Below are positions 1 to 5,252 of a stretch of 5,252 bases of DNA, piece by piece. The stretch lies in contig JAEYRQ010000279.1 in NCBI GenBank assembly GCA_023435545.1, positions 1 through 5,252 on the forward strand, read 5' to 3'. The notes beneath the pieces were generated by a model that did no database searches, was not told the origin of the DNA, and saw only the letters and a list, made by a program, of their open reading frames with translations. The position numbers and the translations under genes were made by a program. Positions within the stretch are counted from its first letter, which is position 1. Each line of letters opens with the position of its first letter. Source of the DNA: Pseudomonadota bacterium. Its GTDB lineage: Bacteria > Pseudomonadota > Alphaproteobacteria > Rhizobiales > Tepidamorphaceae.

Positions 1-699
1 CCCGACGCTCTGCTTGAACATGCGCGGCATGGGGTACGGCCAACGCCGCGCCTCGGCCGCCAGTTCATCGAGGCTGATGTCTTCGGAAAACCGCGCCCGC
101 ATGAGCTCCAGACAGCGCCGTTCTACCCATGGAGCCAAGCCGCCTTTTGCCGGCGCGAACGGCGCCCCGGCCAATCGGCACAGTTCGGCCAGGATTTCGC
201 AGCCGGCGGCCCTCGCCAGCAGCCGCGACGGTACCCCCTCGTCATTGCAGAGACGCCATAGGTTCCGCAGCGCCGACCGGATGGTCGGTGAGTCGAACAC
301 TCGGCCGTAGACACAGGAACTGTCGAACGAGAACCGGCCGTCGGCAGCTTCGTCAAGCACGCCTTGCCATTTTGCCATAGGGAACGCCAGGCTGCGGAGG
401 CGATGGCTTTCGTCATTGATCACCGTGGTCGCGAAGTCCGGCGCGGCAACGGCGAGGGTGCCTTTCTCGGTCCTTAGATCGAAGCGGCCTCCCCCCAGGT
501 CTCCCCTGACACGACGGCAGCCAAGCACGTCCTCCATAAGAACGATGTCCGGCAGGGCCGGGCGGGACATGTCCCCGGCTGGTCGCTGGACCTCAAGAAG
601 ATCGAGAATTGCGCCCGAGGATTTCATGGTGCGCAAGTATGACGCGTGTCGGCCTTTGCTGTGCCATTGGGCGAATGACGAATGGGCATGGACGGTCAT
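1..699 (-). CDS. AraC-family transcriptional regulator, downstream tandem copy (C-terminus beyond left edge)
   Basis: Reading leftward from the ATG at 699-697, the frame stays open to the window edge, giving 233 residues and lacking about 80 C-terminal ones by comparison with its neighbour. It aligns without gaps to the complete AraC protein at 696-1637, with about 159 of 233 residues identical by hand count. Residues 1 to about 130 form the sensing region, which diverges more. Residues 134-218 are a helical linker plus the start of the DNA-binding domain and are strongly conserved. The first helix-turn-helix begins near residue 208 (SLDELAAEAR). Its recognition helix (residues 219-225, RWPYPMP) is unusual: three prolines stand where the sister has LSPFHFA, so DNA binding by this motif may be impaired. 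The start is fixed by an ATGA overlap with the upstream gene, a GGAGG seven bases before it, and matching N-termini. The gene is probably co-transcribed with its paralogue. Ligand and targets are unknown. Confidence 0.85.
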   Translation of the reverse strand, partial: MTVHAHSSFAQWHSKGRHASYLRTMKSSGAILDLLEVQRPAGDMSRPALPDIVLMEDVLGCRRVRGDLGGGRFDLRTEKGTLAVAAPDFATTVINDESHRLRSLAFPMAKWQGVLDEAADGRFSFDSSCVYGRVFDSPTIRSALRNLWRLCNDEGVPSRLLARAAGCEILAELCRLAGAPFAPAKGGLAPWVERRCLELMRARFSEDISLDELAAEARRWPYPMPRMFKQSVG

Positions 700-1637
700 T
701 GCCGTGCCTCCGGAGCCGAATGCGTGCGCAAGGGGATCGACGGGCGAACCGGGTCGCGAGCCGCCCGGCGATAATCGGTCGGGCTCATGCGCTGATGCTT
801 GACGAAGACCCGGGCCAGCACCTGGTTCGACGAGTAACCCACCTCCTGTGCGATCTCGGTGACCGGAAGGTCCGTCTGCGCCAGGAGTTCGCAGGCTTTC
901 TCTATCCTCAGCCGGGTCAGATACACCCGAGGCGGCACGCCGACGCTCTGCTTGAACATCCGCGCGAAATGAAAAGGAGATAGACGCGCTTCAGCCGCCA
1001 GCTCGTCGAGGCTAACGTCTTCCGAAAGCCGCGCCCGCAGCAGTTCCAGGCAGCGCCGCTCCGCCCAGGGCGCAAGGCCACCCTTTGCTGGAGTGAACGG
1101 TGCTCCGCCCAGCCGGCACAGCTCGGCCAGGATTTCGCAGCCCGCGGCCTGCGCCAGCAGGCGCGACGGCGCACCCTCTTCATCGCACAAGGCCCACAGG
1201 TTCCGGAGTGCTGATCGGATCGTTGGCGAGGCGAACACCCCCATGCATAGCCTCTGATAGTCCACGGGGAACCGCCCTTCGGCGGCTTCATCCAGAACGG
1301 ACTGCCACTGCGCCAACGGAAACGACAGGCTGCGAAGCTCATGGGCGGCGTCGACAATGACCGTATTTGCGAAACGAGGAGCGGAGAGAAAAAAGCCGCC
1401 CTTCTCGCTCCTCACATCGAAGCGCCCCGCTCCCATATCGCCGCTGACGCGGCTGCCACCATGCAAGTCCTGATACAGGACGAGATCCGGGACGGCGGGG
1501 TCGGACATGTCGCCGGCCGGCTGCGCGGCCTCAAGCAGATGAATGATTCCGCCTGCGGACTTCATCGTGCGCACGTAGTGCGCGAGATGCCCGCTTTTGT
1601 ACCATTGGGCGAAGGAGCTATAGGCAGGCACCGCCAT
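696..1637 (-). CDS. AraC-family transcriptional regulator, upstream tandem copy (complete)
   Basis: This 313-residue protein has the usual two-part AraC layout. Residues 1 to about 130 are a sensing or dimerisation region without a signature I can name. Residues 134-195 are a helical linker. The C-terminal DNA-binding domain carries two helix-turn-helix motifs, at about 208-230 (DELAAEARLSPFHFARMFK) and about 257-280 (VTEIAQEVGYSS), followed by the family-typical RMSPTDYRR at 283-291. A tail of about 22 residues after it looks unstructured. It is a cytoplasmic DNA-binding regulator, probably an activator as most family members are; the effector cannot be read from sequence. The frame is open upstream to 1895, but the start at 1637 is preferred: it has AGGAGA six bases before it, it aligns exactly with the start of the tandem copy, and the extra 86 residues look like translated intergenic DNA. 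Its stop overlaps the next start (ATGA), which indicates translational coupling. Confidence 0.9.
   Translation of the reverse strand: MAVPAYSSFAQWYKSGHLAHYVRTMKSAGGIIHLLEAAQPAGDMSDPAVPDLVLYQDLHGGSRVSGDMGAGRFDVRSEKGGFFLSAPRFANTVIVDAAHELRSLSFPLAQWQSVLDEAAEGRFPVDYQRLCMGVFASPTIRSALRNLWALCDEEGAPSRLLAQAAGCEILAELCRLGGAPFTPAKGGLAPWAERRCLELLRARLSEDVSLDELAAEARLSPFHFARMFKQSVGVPPRVYLTRLRIEKACELLAQTDLPVTEIAQEVGYSSNQVLARVFVKHQRMSPTDYRRAARDPVRPSIPLRTHSAPEARQ
707..711 (-). promoter_or_regulatory. Ribosome-binding site of the downstream AraC copy
   Basis: On the minus strand, GGAGG lies inside the last codons of the upstream AraC gene with seven bases between it and the ATG at 699. Together with the ATGA stop/start overlap it supports both the start choice and coupled translation of the pair. 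Confidence 0.75.
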
Positions 1638-1643
1638 GCTGTG

Positions 1644-1649
1644 TCTCCT
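1644..1649 (-). promoter_or_regulatory. Ribosome-binding site of the upstream AraC copy
   Basis: On the minus strand, AGGAGA sits six bases before the ATG at 1637. This decides against the longer in-frame start at 1895, which has no homologous counterpart in the tandem copy. Confidence 0.75.
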
Positions 1650-1813
1650 ATGACTATCGCTGATCGGGTCGAAGCGGGAGACCGCCTCGCGCCTCGCAGA
1701 TCGATCAGGCGCGAATGATTTGAGGCAGGCATTCTTCCGTCGGGTCGCACGCGGAATGCACTGCGGCGATCCTCGTGTACCGGTCACCCACAACGATCCA
1801 GAAATTCCCGTTG

Positions 1814-1859
1814 ACGGTTGTTTCAACCCCTTCCCACTCAATGGTTGAAACGCTACCGT
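1814..1859. repeat. Imperfect inverted repeat, candidate operator or leader hairpin
   Basis: GTTTCAACC at 1820-1828 is the exact reverse complement of GGTTGAAAC at 1843-1851. The match resumes outside a small bulge with ACGGT at 1814-1818 and ACCGT at 1855-1859. The left arm also contains a compact palindrome, GGTTG-TTT-CAACC, at 1816-1828. Three copies of the GGTTG/CAACC half-site thus lie within 32 bp, an arrangement typical of operators for dimeric regulators. Function is inferred from position between divergent regulator genes. Confidence 0.5.
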
Positions 1860-1892
1860 TCCATCCAAAATGGAGAATTTTTGGATGGAACG
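1857..1892. repeat. 36-bp perfect-arm inverted repeat spanning the TetR start codon
   Basis: CGTTCCATCCAAAA (1857-1870) and its exact reverse complement TTTTGGATGGAACG (1879-1892) flank an eight-base centre, TGGAGAAT. The right arm includes the preferred TetR start ATG (1885-1887), and the centre holds most of its ribosome-binding site. As DNA it is a strong candidate operator for TetR autoregulation. The well-studied TetR-family repressor QacR binds a 36-bp palindrome near the regulated promoter. As RNA, any transcript starting upstream would fold this into a hairpin that hides the start codon in the stem and shows the Shine-Dalgarno bases in the loop. Which role applies is inference. Confidence 0.7.
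1872..1876 (+). promoter_or_regulatory. Ribosome-binding site deciding the TetR start
   Basis: GGAGA lies eight bases before the ATG at 1885. The alternative in-frame ATG at 1870 has no purine-rich element upstream (it follows CATCCAAA) and would add only MENFW, so 1885 is preferred. Confidence 0.6.
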
Positions 1893-2496
1893 CAAGAGTG
1901 TCGACGATCACAAAAAGCGGAAGCCGAGCGGCGCGGCGGTCATCCGGCCCGAACTGACCACCGCGCTGTACAGGGCACTGTTCGAGGAGTGGGCGAAGAC
2001 AGGCTATGCGGCCGTAAGCCTGGAGCGCGTGGCGGCCCGGGCGGGCGCAGGCAAAGCGGCAATCTACCGGCGATGGCCGTCGAAACTCGAGTTCGCCTGC
2101 GAAGCTATCCGGAGCGTCGAGGTCATGAGGCTGGGGTCCACCGACCGGGGGTCGCTGCAGGCGGATATCCGTGCCTATCTTCGAGCCACGCGCGCGGTCC
2201 TGAGACATCCTCTGGTCCGCCGAATAGTCCCCGATCTGGTTGCCGAACGCCTGCGATCGCACGAACTGTCGGCGATGCTGCATGGCATCGCAGAGGCACG
2301 GCGACAGTTCGGACACCGGCTGCTGGATCGCGCCATCGCCCGCAACGAACTGCGCGCCGACCTCGACAAGGAGCTGGCGCTCGATCTGCTCTTTGCCCCC
2401 CTCTACTCACGCCTGATCGTGCGAGGGAAAAACTTCACAAAGGCCGAACTCGACAGGCTGGGCAACGCTTTGGTGGCGGCCGTCAAGGCCTGCTGA
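1885..2496 (+). CDS. TetR-family transcriptional regulator
   Basis: The 203-residue product has the size and layout of a TetR-type one-component repressor. A basic N-terminal tail (residues 3-16) precedes the three-helix DNA-binding domain at about 24-70. The helix-turn-helix is near 45-64 ([21 protein letters not shown]), followed by the family-typical PSKLEF. Residues from about 75 to the end are an all-helical ligand-binding and dimerisation region of the kind seen in many uncharacterised proteobacterial TetR proteins, so the ligand is unknown. An in-frame ATG at 1870 would make it five residues longer, but the ribosome-binding site favours 1885. The gene is divergent from the AraC pair and lies 217 bp upstream of the catalase in the same direction, so it may control itself, its neighbours, or both. 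The 36-bp palindrome over its start is the obvious candidate operator. Confidence 0.88.
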   Translation: MERKSVDDHKKRKPSGAAVIRPELTTALYRALFEEWAKTGYAAVSLERVAARAGAGKAAIYRRWPSKLEFACEAIRSVEVMRLGSTDRGSLQADIRAYLRATRAVLRHPLVRRIVPDLVAERLRSHELSAMLHGIAEARRQFGHRLLDRAIARNELRADLDKELALDLLFAPLYSRLIVRGKNFTKAELDRLGNALVAAVKAC

Positions 2497-2674
2497 ACCT
2501 GGACGGCAAGGGTACGCGGCCCGTCCTTTCCACCACCTCCGACCCTCGGCAGATCATCGCAAGAACGGCATCGTCACAGCAGGGGCTGCGACGCTTTGCA
2601 GGCGCAGTTCGCTAGGCTTTCCCGCGAGACCTGGCTGGCACAGCGCGACCGGTCATGACGCACCGGCCGACACA

Positions 2675-2686
2675 CCTGCCGGCAGG
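2675..2686. repeat. 12-bp perfect palindrome upstream of catalase
   Basis: CCTGCCGGCAGG reads identically on both strands and ends 14 bases before the catalase ribosome-binding site. The position suits an operator near a catalase promoter. In GC-rich DNA a 12-bp palindrome can also arise by chance, and it does not resemble the palindrome over the TetR start. Confidence 0.35.
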
Positions 2687-2700
2687 CGGCGTGAGCCCAT

Positions 2701-2707
2701 GGAAGGA
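2701..2707 (+). promoter_or_regulatory. Ribosome-binding site of the catalase gene
   Basis: GGAAGGA precedes two adjacent ATG codons at 2711 and 2714 with three and six bases of spacing. This favours 2714 (or 2711) over the in-frame ATG at 2699, which would place this purine run inside the coding sequence. Confidence 0.65.
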
Positions 2708-2713
2708 TTGATG

Positions 2714-4177
2714 ATGCCCCCGCAGGATGATCGGAGTTCACGCCTCACGACCACTGCCGGCGCTCCTGTTGCCGACAACCAGAACAGCCTGACCGCAGGT
2801 GATCGCGGCCCGGTCCTCATGCAGGACTGGCAGTTGATCGAGAAGCTGGCCCACCAGAATCGTGAGCGGATTCCCGAACGGATCGTCCACGCCAAGGGTT
2901 GGGGCGCGCATGGTATTCTCAGGATTGCGGGCGACATATCGCACCTGACTTGCGCCAAGGTGCTGCAGCCAGGCGCCGAGACCCCGATGATCGCGCGCTT
3001 TTCCACGGTTGCCGGGGAGATGGGTTCGGCCGACCACGAGCGCGACGTTCGTGGATTCGCGCTCAAGTTCTACACAGACGAAGGCAACTGGGATCTGGTG
3101 GGCAACAACACGCCGGTCTTCTTCGTCCGCGACCCGCTCAAGTTCCCCGATTTCATCCACACCCAGAAGCGCCATCCTCGCACCAATCTGCGATCGGCGA
3201 CGGCAATGTGGGACTTCTGGTCCCTGTCGCCGGAGAGCCTTCACCAGGTGACGATCCTCTTCTCCGACCGCGGCCTTCCGGTCAGCCCGATGCATATGAA
3301 CGGCTATGGCAGCCACACCTACAGCCTGTGGAACGACAAGGGCGAACGGGTCTGGGTCAAGTTCCACTTCAAGACGCGGCAAGGTCATCGCCATTACACC
3401 AACGCCGAGGCGGAGGAGGTCATCGGGCGAACTCGCGAGGGCTATCAGGAAGCCCTGTTCGCGGCGATCGAAGCGGGCGAATTCCCGCAATGGACCGTGC
3501 AGGTTCAGGTCATGACGGAAGCGCAGGCGGGCGAAATGCCCTTCAATCCGTTCGACGTCACGAAAGTCTGGCCCCACGCCGATTTTCCGCCCATCGAGAT
3601 CGGCGTGCTCGAACTCAACCGCAATCCCGACAACTACTTCGCCGAGATCGAGCTGCTTGCCTTCAGTCCGTCAAACGTCGTGCGCGGGATAGGCCACTCG
3701 CCTGACAGGATGCTGCAGGGCAGGATCTTCGCCTATGCGGACGCCCATCGCTACAGGCTGGGCACGCACTACGAGGCGCTGCCGGTCAACCGTCCCCGAT
3801 GCCCGGTGCATCACTATCACAGGGACGGGGCGATGCGCTTCTTCGGCAATATGCCGAATCCGGATGCCTACTACGAGCCGAACAGCTTCGGCGGCCCGGC
3901 AGAGGACCGCTCGTTTTCCGAACCTCCACTCGCTCTGAGCGGTCCGGCTGCCCGGTTCGATCATCGGGAGGGAAACGACGATTTCAGCCAGCCGCGGGCA
4001 CTGTTCCTGCTGTTCGACGACGGGCAGAAGGCGCGACTGTTCGCCAACATTGCCGCTGCGATGCACGGCATTGCCGACGGGATCATCGAGCGGCAGATCG
4101 AGCTGTTCCGGCAGGTCCATCCGGAATTCGGCGCCGGCGTATGCGCCGCACTGGATGCGGTGGATCCGCAGTTCTGA
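2714..4177 (+). CDS. katA: Monofunctional heme catalase (short-subunit type)
   Basis: The enzyme converts hydrogen peroxide to water and oxygen in the cytoplasm using heme b. The 487-residue product fits the short-subunit (clade 3-like) typical catalases of about 480-510 residues and lacks the extra C-terminal flavodoxin-like domain of large catalases. It starts with the conserved [15 protein letters not shown] block (11-25). Catalytic His59 lies in [13 protein letters not shown] and catalytic Asn131 in [11 protein letters not shown]. The proximal heme ligand Tyr341, with Arg337, is in [15 protein letters not shown]. Several residues matching the NADPH site of mammalian catalase are present (His177, Arg186, Lys220, Val285, Trp286, His288). 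No signal peptide is visible. Starts at 2711 or 2699 are possible but less well supported. Nothing looks truncated or damaged. The symbol katA is the usual name for this class and is not proof of orthology. The TetR gene upstream may regulate it. Confidence 0.97.
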   Translation: MPPQDDRSSRLTTTAGAPVADNQNSLTAGDRGPVLMQDWQLIEKLAHQNRERIPERIVHAKGWGAHGILRIAGDISHLTCAKVLQPGAETPMIARFSTVAGEMGSADHERDVRGFALKFYTDEGNWDLVGNNTPVFFVRDPLKFPDFIHTQKRHPRTNLRSATAMWDFWSLSPESLHQVTILFSDRGLPVSPMHMNGYGSHTYSLWNDKGERVWVKFHFKTRQGHRHYTNAEAEEVIGRTREGYQEALFAAIEAGEFPQWTVQVQVMTEAQAGEMPFNPFDVTKVWPHADFPPIEIGVLELNRNPDNYFAEIELLAFSPSNVVRGIGHSPDRMLQGRIFAYADAHRYRLGTHYEALPVNRPRCPVHHYHRDGAMRFFGNMPNPDAYYEPNSFGGPAEDRSFSEPPLALSGPAARFDHREGNDDFSQPRALFLLFDDGQKARLFANIAAAMHGIADGIIERQIELFRQVHPEFGAGVCAALDAVDPQF

Positions 4178-4187
4178 TACGACGAGG
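4178..4187. other. Ten-base convergent gap between catalase and aldehyde dehydrogenase
   Basis: The two stop codons face each other with only ten bases between them, so no stand-alone terminator fits. The only nearby hairpin is TCCTG/CAGGA at 4193-4207, inside the end of the aldehyde dehydrogenase gene, with a five-base stem and no T-run. Transcripts of the two genes probably overlap at their 3' ends. Confidence 0.5.
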
Positions 4188-5252
4188 TCAGCTCCTGCGC
4201 ATCAGGATCATCTTCTCCTGGGTCATGTCACGCATGGTGTAGGGGATGCCGCCGGTGCCGTAACCGGATTCCCTGCGGCCGGCGAAAGGCATCCAGTCGG
4301 TGCGGAAGGCGGTCGGATCGTTGATCATCACGGCTGAGGCTTCCAGGCGATTGGCCGCGCGCATCGCGACGTCGATGTCCTGTGCGAAGACGCTTGCCTG
4401 GAAGGCGGTCGGCAGCGAATTGGCCCGGGCGATGGCGTCATCCAGATCGCTGTAGCGATAGACCGCGACCACTGGGCCGAAGACCTCCTGGGTGGAAATC
4501 TTCGCATCGGATGGCGGATCGAGCAGCACTGCCGGCTGGAGGGTGGTCTCCGAAAGGCGTTCGCCGCCTGTCGCAAGAGTCGCCCCGCCACTGACCGCCT
4601 CCTCGATCCAGTGCATGACACGGTCGGCCTCGCGCGGGAGGATCAGTGGCCCGACCTCGGTGTCCTTCAGGGTGGGGTCGGCGGTGCGCAGTCTTTCGAC
4701 GCGGGCGACGAGCGTCTGCGTGAAATCCTCGGCGATATCGGCATGGACAAAAATGCGCTGGGTCGACACGCAGACCTGCCCGGCATGGTAGTAGCCGCCC
4801 TTGACGATCGGCTCGACGACCTTGCCGAGGTCAGCGCTGCGATCGACGATGGCCGGCGCGACGCCGCCATGTTCCAGTGCCGAGCGCGCTCCATGGGCGA
4901 GCTTGGCGTGCAGCGACCAGCCGACCCTGGCCGAGCCGATGAAGCTGAGGAAGGCGATGCGTCCGTCCGTCGCCAGCCTTTCGGCCAGTTCGTTGCCCTC
5001 CGGCACGAAGGTCTGACACCACGGTTCGGGCAGGCCGGCCTCGCGAACCAACGCGACGAAGTCGAGGCAGGACAGGGGCGTCGTGCTCGCCGGCTTGACG
5101 ATCACCGGACAGCCGACCGCAATGGCCGGCGCGACCTGATGGACGATCAGGTTCAGCGGATGGTTGAAGGCTGAGATCGCCGCGACGACGCCGATGGGCT
5201 CCTTTGTCGTGAAGGCCCAGCGATCCTCGGCCGCGGCCGACAGCCCCATCGG
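4188..5252 (-). CDS. NAD(P)-dependent aldehyde dehydrogenase (N-terminus beyond right edge)
   Basis: The 354 visible residues are the C-terminal three quarters of an ALDH-superfamily enzyme, which oxidises an aldehyde to a carboxylic acid with NAD(P)+. The frame enters from the right edge. About 125 residues are missing against the usual length near 480, so the ATG at 5249 is internal. Counting from the edge, the landmarks are the oxyanion-hole Asn30 in FNHPLN, Lys53 in VKPAS, the Rossmann-fold GSARVG at 106-111, the general base Glu127 in LEHGG, and the catalytic Cys161 in GQVCVSTQR. EVFGPVV and the C-terminal RRESGYGTGGIPYTM follow. The Glu-to-Cys spacing of 34 matches the family. Ser56 replaces the Glu that favours NAD in many ALDHs, so NADP use is possible. 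The GGIPYTM ending recalls lactaldehyde- or phosphonoacetaldehyde-dehydrogenase-like groups, but the substrate cannot be assigned. The gene converges with the catalase. Confidence 0.93.
   Translation of the reverse strand, partial: PMGLSAAAEDRWAFTTKEPIGVVAAISAFNHPLNLIVHQVAPAIAVGCPVIVKPASTTPLSCLDFVALVREAGLPEPWCQTFVPEGNELAERLATDGRIAFLSFIGSARVGWSLHAKLAHGARSALEHGGVAPAIVDRSADLGKVVEPIVKGGYYHAGQVCVSTQRIFVHADIAEDFTQTLVARVERLRTADPTLKDTEVGPLILPREADRVMHWIEEAVSGGATLATGGERLSETTLQPAVLLDPPSDAKISTQEVFGPVVAVYRYSDLDDAIARANSLPTAFQASVFAQDIDVAMRAANRLEASAVMINDPTAFRTDWMPFAGRRESGYGTGGIPYTMRDMTQEKMILMRRS

Larger units (their letters stand above)
1..1637. repeat. Tandem gene duplication (1-699 versus 939-1637)
   Basis: The two AraC genes are direct repeats offset by 938 bp. 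Their translations align gaplessly over residues 1-233. Identity by hand count is about 58% over residues 1-133 and about 82% over residues 134-233. Many DNA differences fall at third codon positions, so this is an old, diverged duplication kept under coding constraint and not a recent copy or assembly artefact. The second unit continues past the left edge. Confidence 0.85.
1638..1884. promoter_or_regulatory. Divergent intergenic control region between AraC pair and TetR gene
   Basis: About 247 bp separate the two opposed start codons, so promoters for both operons should lie here. The half nearest the TetR gene is less GC-rich and holds two inverted-repeat systems (1814-1859 and 1857-1892). 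Possible -35-like hexamers on the plus strand are TTGACG at 1811-1816 and TTGAAA at 1845-1850. Neither has a convincing -10 at proper spacing: the best after TTGAAA is CAAAAT at 1867-1872, but that would start the transcript downstream of the TetR ribosome-binding site. No confident promoter can be called on either strand. A short tandem repeat, CGCCTCG twice, lies at 1683-1696. No tRNA, small RNA or plausible small gene was recognised. Confidence 0.6.
2497..2713. other. Spacer between TetR gene and catalase
   Basis: About 217 bp without a convincing gene. Just after the TetR stop, GGACGG (2501-2506) and CCGTCC (2521-2526) could form a six-base stem followed by TTT. This is a weak terminator candidate because the loop is 14 bases and the T-run is short. 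Further on are the eight-base palindrome GACCGGTC (2647-2654) and the 12-base palindrome CCTGCCGGCAGG (2675-2686). No convincing -35/-10 pair and no OxyR-like ATAG/CTAT pattern was seen, so it is undecided whether the catalase has its own promoter or is read through from the TetR gene. Confidence 0.5.

Noticed and set aside
1845..1872. TTGAAA / CAAAAT as a plus-strand promoter for the TetR gene
   Set aside because: The -10 match is poor, and the predicted transcript would start after the ribosome-binding site at 1872-1876, leaving it out of the mRNA.
1857..1892. The 36-bp inverted repeat as ends of an insertion sequence or a terminator
   Set aside because: The arms are only eight bases apart, no transposase is nearby, and there is no T-run at the end of a gene. 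An operator or leader hairpin fits better.
1638..1895. A longer start (ATG at 1895) for the upstream AraC gene, adding 86 residues
   Set aside because: The internal ATG at 1637 has AGGAGA at good spacing and matches the N-terminus of the tandem copy, while the extra residues are low in family-like features and cross the divergent control region and the 36-bp palindrome.
1705..2316. A 203-residue minus-strand frame antisense to the TetR gene
   Set aside because: Most of it overlaps the TetR coding sequence, which has clear family motifs, and its composition there is that of a shadow frame. Only the intergenic tail was kept, as a low-interest finding.
2501..2529. Possible intrinsic terminator after the TetR gene (GGACGG/CCGTCC plus TTT)
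   Set aside because: A six-base stem with a 14-base loop and only three T residues is too weak to call as a terminator.
1818..2615. A 265-residue plus-strand frame overlapping the TetR gene
   Set aside because: It is rich in Arg, Gly and Pro, has no recognisable motif, and is in a different frame from the motif-bearing TetR protein: a GC-rich shadow.
2738..3577. A 279-residue minus-strand frame opposite the catalase
   Set aside because: It lies entirely antisense to a catalase with intact catalytic residues; long antisense frames are expected in GC-rich coding DNA.
4193..4207. TCCTG/CAGGA hairpin near the catalase and aldehyde dehydrogenase stops
   Set aside because: The five-base stem without a T-run lies within coding sequence; it is not credible as a bidirectional terminator.
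4611..5174. A 187-residue plus-strand frame opposite the aldehyde dehydrogenase
   Set aside because: It is antisense to a motif-complete enzyme, with no ribosome-binding site or family motif of its own.

Overview
The window is GC-rich, tightly packed bacterial DNA. Codon use is dominated by G/C-ending codons, and the gene families (two AraC-type regulators, a TetR-type regulator, a heme catalase and an aldehyde dehydrogenase) suit a metabolically versatile proteobacterium. My guess is an alphaproteobacterium, possibly a sphingomonad, but this rests on general style and not on a diagnostic marker. There are no RNA genes, IS elements, phage genes or CRISPR arrays that I can support.

Layout. 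(1) Positions 1-1637, minus strand: two AraC-family regulators in tandem. The upstream one (696-1637) is complete. The downstream one (699 leftward) runs off the left edge. They overlap by four bases (ATGA) and are gapless paralogues, about 68% identical over the 233 visible residues by hand count. (2) Positions 1638-1884: a divergent control region with two inverted-repeat systems. One is a perfect 14-bp-arm repeat (36 bp overall) that contains the ribosome-binding site and start codon of the next gene. (3) Positions 1885-2496, plus strand: a TetR-family repressor-like protein. (4) Positions 2497-2713: a spacer with a 12-bp perfect palindrome. (5) Positions 2714-4177, plus strand: a complete monofunctional heme catalase of the short-subunit type with all catalytic residues. 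(6) Positions 4188 to the right edge, minus strand: the C-terminal three quarters of an NAD(P)-dependent aldehyde dehydrogenase, convergent with the catalase and only 10 bp from it.

How the genes may work together. The simplest reading is an oxidative or aldehyde-stress accessory locus. A TetR-type protein probably controls itself, perhaps the catalase downstream and perhaps the divergent AraC pair. The AraC pair probably controls genes beyond the left edge or nearby. No individual protein family here is new. The parts most worth checking are the translationally coupled AraC pair, the proline-rich substitution patch in the first DNA-binding helix-turn-helix of the downstream AraC copy, and the 36-bp palindrome that wraps the TetR start codon.
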